A stretch of 64,000 nucleotides of DNA from Ctena decussata. Its lineage: Eukaryota > Mollusca > Bivalvia > Lucinida > Lucinidae. The notes beneath the pieces were generated by a model that made no database searches, was not told the DNA's origin, and was given only the letters and a program-made list of their open reading frames with translations. Shown piece by piece: positions 55,301-58,300 of the stretch; position 1 is the stretch's first letter, and the number at the start of each line of letters is the position of its first letter. The stretch is from contig OZ022499.1 in NCBI GenBank assembly GCA_963989385.1, positions 77,234,903-77,298,902 on the forward strand, written 5' to 3'. The position numbers and the translations under genes were made by a program.

Positions 55301-58300
55301 TTTTCATAAAAGATGCTTAAAGTGGCTAGTTACTTAAATTGTATAGGTGCTGAAATCTCTTCAAGAGAGGAAAATGATCACTCAGTCAGTCTTAGACATT
55401 TTTTTTTTTCTCTTGTAATATTTTAATTTCATTATTTTACTTGCAAGTGTCTTTTAATCTTTTATTGTTGGTATATGTTTTTTTGTATTATATATATCTT
55501 TATATTTACTTGTGAATGTTCATCATATTGTGTGTTCTAATTTGTATTCTTCTTTCATGCTTGCAGTGTTGTGCAATGTTGCAGGGTTTCTATCTTCTTG
55601 TATATGGGTATCATGCATGCATACATGCATTTACACAGATACATGCTGTATTCATCACTGCAAACACATTTTGAGTTGCCTGTACATACATATTGATTTG
55701 TGACATTTTAATTGTTCATTTTTCTTTTTTCTTTTTTTCCATATTATTTTTGTCCTGTGTATTTTGTATGTATTTTTGAGGGCCTCATGGAAGATTAGTT
55801 AACTTGCTAAATGTTGTCACCCTCGTTAAATAAAGTCTTTACTTACTTACTTGCTTACTTACTATCAAAACAGTGTATAGTACCAGAGCATAGACCATAA
55901 CACGTCGGAAATAGCGACTATTAATATTAACAGTGTATCTTTGCTTTGAATCAACACTTTTCACGGAAGAAGTTCGTATTCCTAAAAACTCCATTGACGA
56001 CAGTATGGATCATGACAAGACCTTCGATGTAAGGGCAAGTGTTAATATGAATGTTATGTTCTTAAAAACTTCGGATAGAGTTTGTCAATACATACTTCAG
56101 TATTCATGTATTATGGACACATTCACAAACTTTTGAAGTCGGAATACGCCTTACACATACAGGTCAGTTACATTCTCGCGATCGTAAAAATAGATGGACA
56201 CCTTTCATCCAAAAAGCTCAGTCATCGTGATTTGATAAGTTGTTTTGCAGACTGCCGTAAGGGGTTGAATCTACGAGTGGGCGTTATTTTGATAATTGTT
56301 TTTGACAGGTAGGCGGTCCGACATGTGTGTTACCTGGTTCAGTGCTCCATACGGACAATCTAAATTGGCCCGTAGGCGGTCTTTTCGTCTGGCTGACACC
56401 TGCGTTAATCCTATTAATTATGACACATGCTAGAATTTTAAAGATAGTGGCGATATTTTATACGTCGGGACAAGATCAAACGGCCATATGTGACAATTAT
56501 CGGGCGTATGCCAGACGCCAGAGGTCCCATTTCTTGACATACGGGAGCAAATCCTGAGCGTAATATACGGCCATACGCCCGTTAACAGACGCCCTGTACC
56601 GTGCCAAATTACCTTGCGAAATTAGCCTAAGTCCAAAGTCAGTGAACCGTGACATATGGATCATCATACCTTCTTTCTTGTATATTCCTGTTGTACATAT
56701 TTATACAAATCCTCATACAAAATTTCAAGTTGCTAAAATAATTGAAACCATGAAATCTACCGCGAACAAAAATTTTAACCTTGCAAATTTTGGCCGAAGT
56801 CCGAAGTCAGTGGACCATCAGGCGTGACATACGGATCATCATACCTTCTTTCTTGTATATTCCTGTTGTACATATGTATATAAATCCTCATACATAATTT
56901 CAAGTTCCTACAATAATAGGAACCATGAAATCTACCTCGGACAAAAATCTTAACCTTGCAAATTTTGGCCTAAGTCCGAAGTCAGTGGACCGTGATATAT
57001 GGATCATCATACCTTCATTCTTGTATATTCATGTTGTACATATTTATATAAATCCCCATACAAAATTTCAAGTTGCTACAATAATAGGAACCCTGAAATC
57101 TACCTCGGACAAAAATCTTAACCTGAGTCTAACAGGATCACGTACGTACGTACAGATGTACGTACGTAATAACGTACACACTTATGCACGACCAAAACGC
57201 TATATGCCCCCGGCCATGCCAATGGCGGAGGCATAAAAAGCTTCATGTATGATGGCTGTACCAGTTTTCGGGGTGTTAACATTTGCTCGCAACATAAAAA
57301 CTGTGTGATACACAAAAATAAAAAACTGATGGTCAGTGTGTACATAAAAATACGTGTTAAGTAATTTGTAACTTACATTTCATGTCCGCATGTCACAGTG
57401 TTTACATATTTGATCAAATCCAAACAGATGCTCGACTGAATCTGCTCCCCGAACCTGCCCAAGTTTTCGGGGTACGTTAAAGAAGTCGCCTTCAAAATGC
57501 ATCAGCTGTAGATCCTAATGATAACAATTGTTTTCATGAGACCTGCAATTCTTTAGGCTGTAGAAACGATCTTTGAATTATCGGAATAAAAGTTCATAAT
57601 TGAATAAAACACCGTGTCATCTTCGTCGGTACTTTCCATAAGCTTTACAGCGTTTCCAATATGGCCGCTTCCGCGGTCACTAACAACGACGTCATGGATG
57701 ACGTCACAACTAACGTGCTGTCGCGTGTCAATTAGTGTATGATGAAACATACTGATTCAACTTTCTGTTTGCAAAAAAATAATCATCTTTAGAGGTCCCT
57801 GACAAGAAAGTGGTATAATCTATCATGATACCCCGAATTCTGGCGCACCCCGAAAACAGGTACATCAACCATATATAATCACTGCTCGATATCTTGATGA
57901 GTTTTTGCACTATTTTGATCAAATCTATCAAAAACTCAAATTCTAGGCAGTTAAAATTAAGAAAAATTTACGCGAAGCACTCGTTTGAAGGGATGCCGCT
58001 AATCGGTAAAATTTCCTCTCAAATTTCGCTAATCAAGGGGCCCAAATTCACTAATCAGTAAACCCCATTGAGACCCTCAGTCATCTGTGCCGTTTAAAGA
58101 TTCGTACCTACTGTAGCTACATGGCTTTCATCCTGCAACACCTGCTCATAAAACTCTGAAAAGAGGGTGTAGCAGTATATATAGAAAGAAAGTATACTGA
58201 ATGTTGAACGAGATCGCACCTTTGATGATCTCATTCAGCATGAAGTCGAAAGACTGGCCATAAATTTGCTGTATTAATCTCACATAAGATGCTGATCTTA

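Larger units (their letters stand above)
49790..55863 (+). mobile_element. L2/CR1-type non-LTR retrotransposon in PACS intron 1
   Basis: In order: two 175-bp repeats upstream of the coding region, ORF1 with coiled coil, SGNH-esterase and two CCHC knuckles, a 78-bp gap, ORF2 with EEP endonuclease and reverse transcriptase (two frameshifts), a 3' UTR and a tail of ACTT repeats at about 55840-55863. An esterase-type ORF1 is known from the CR1/L2 group of the Jockey superfamily. It runs antisense to PACS. The 5' limit is not fixed; sequence back to about 48820 could also belong to it. No clear target-site duplication was seen. Confidence 0.85.
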
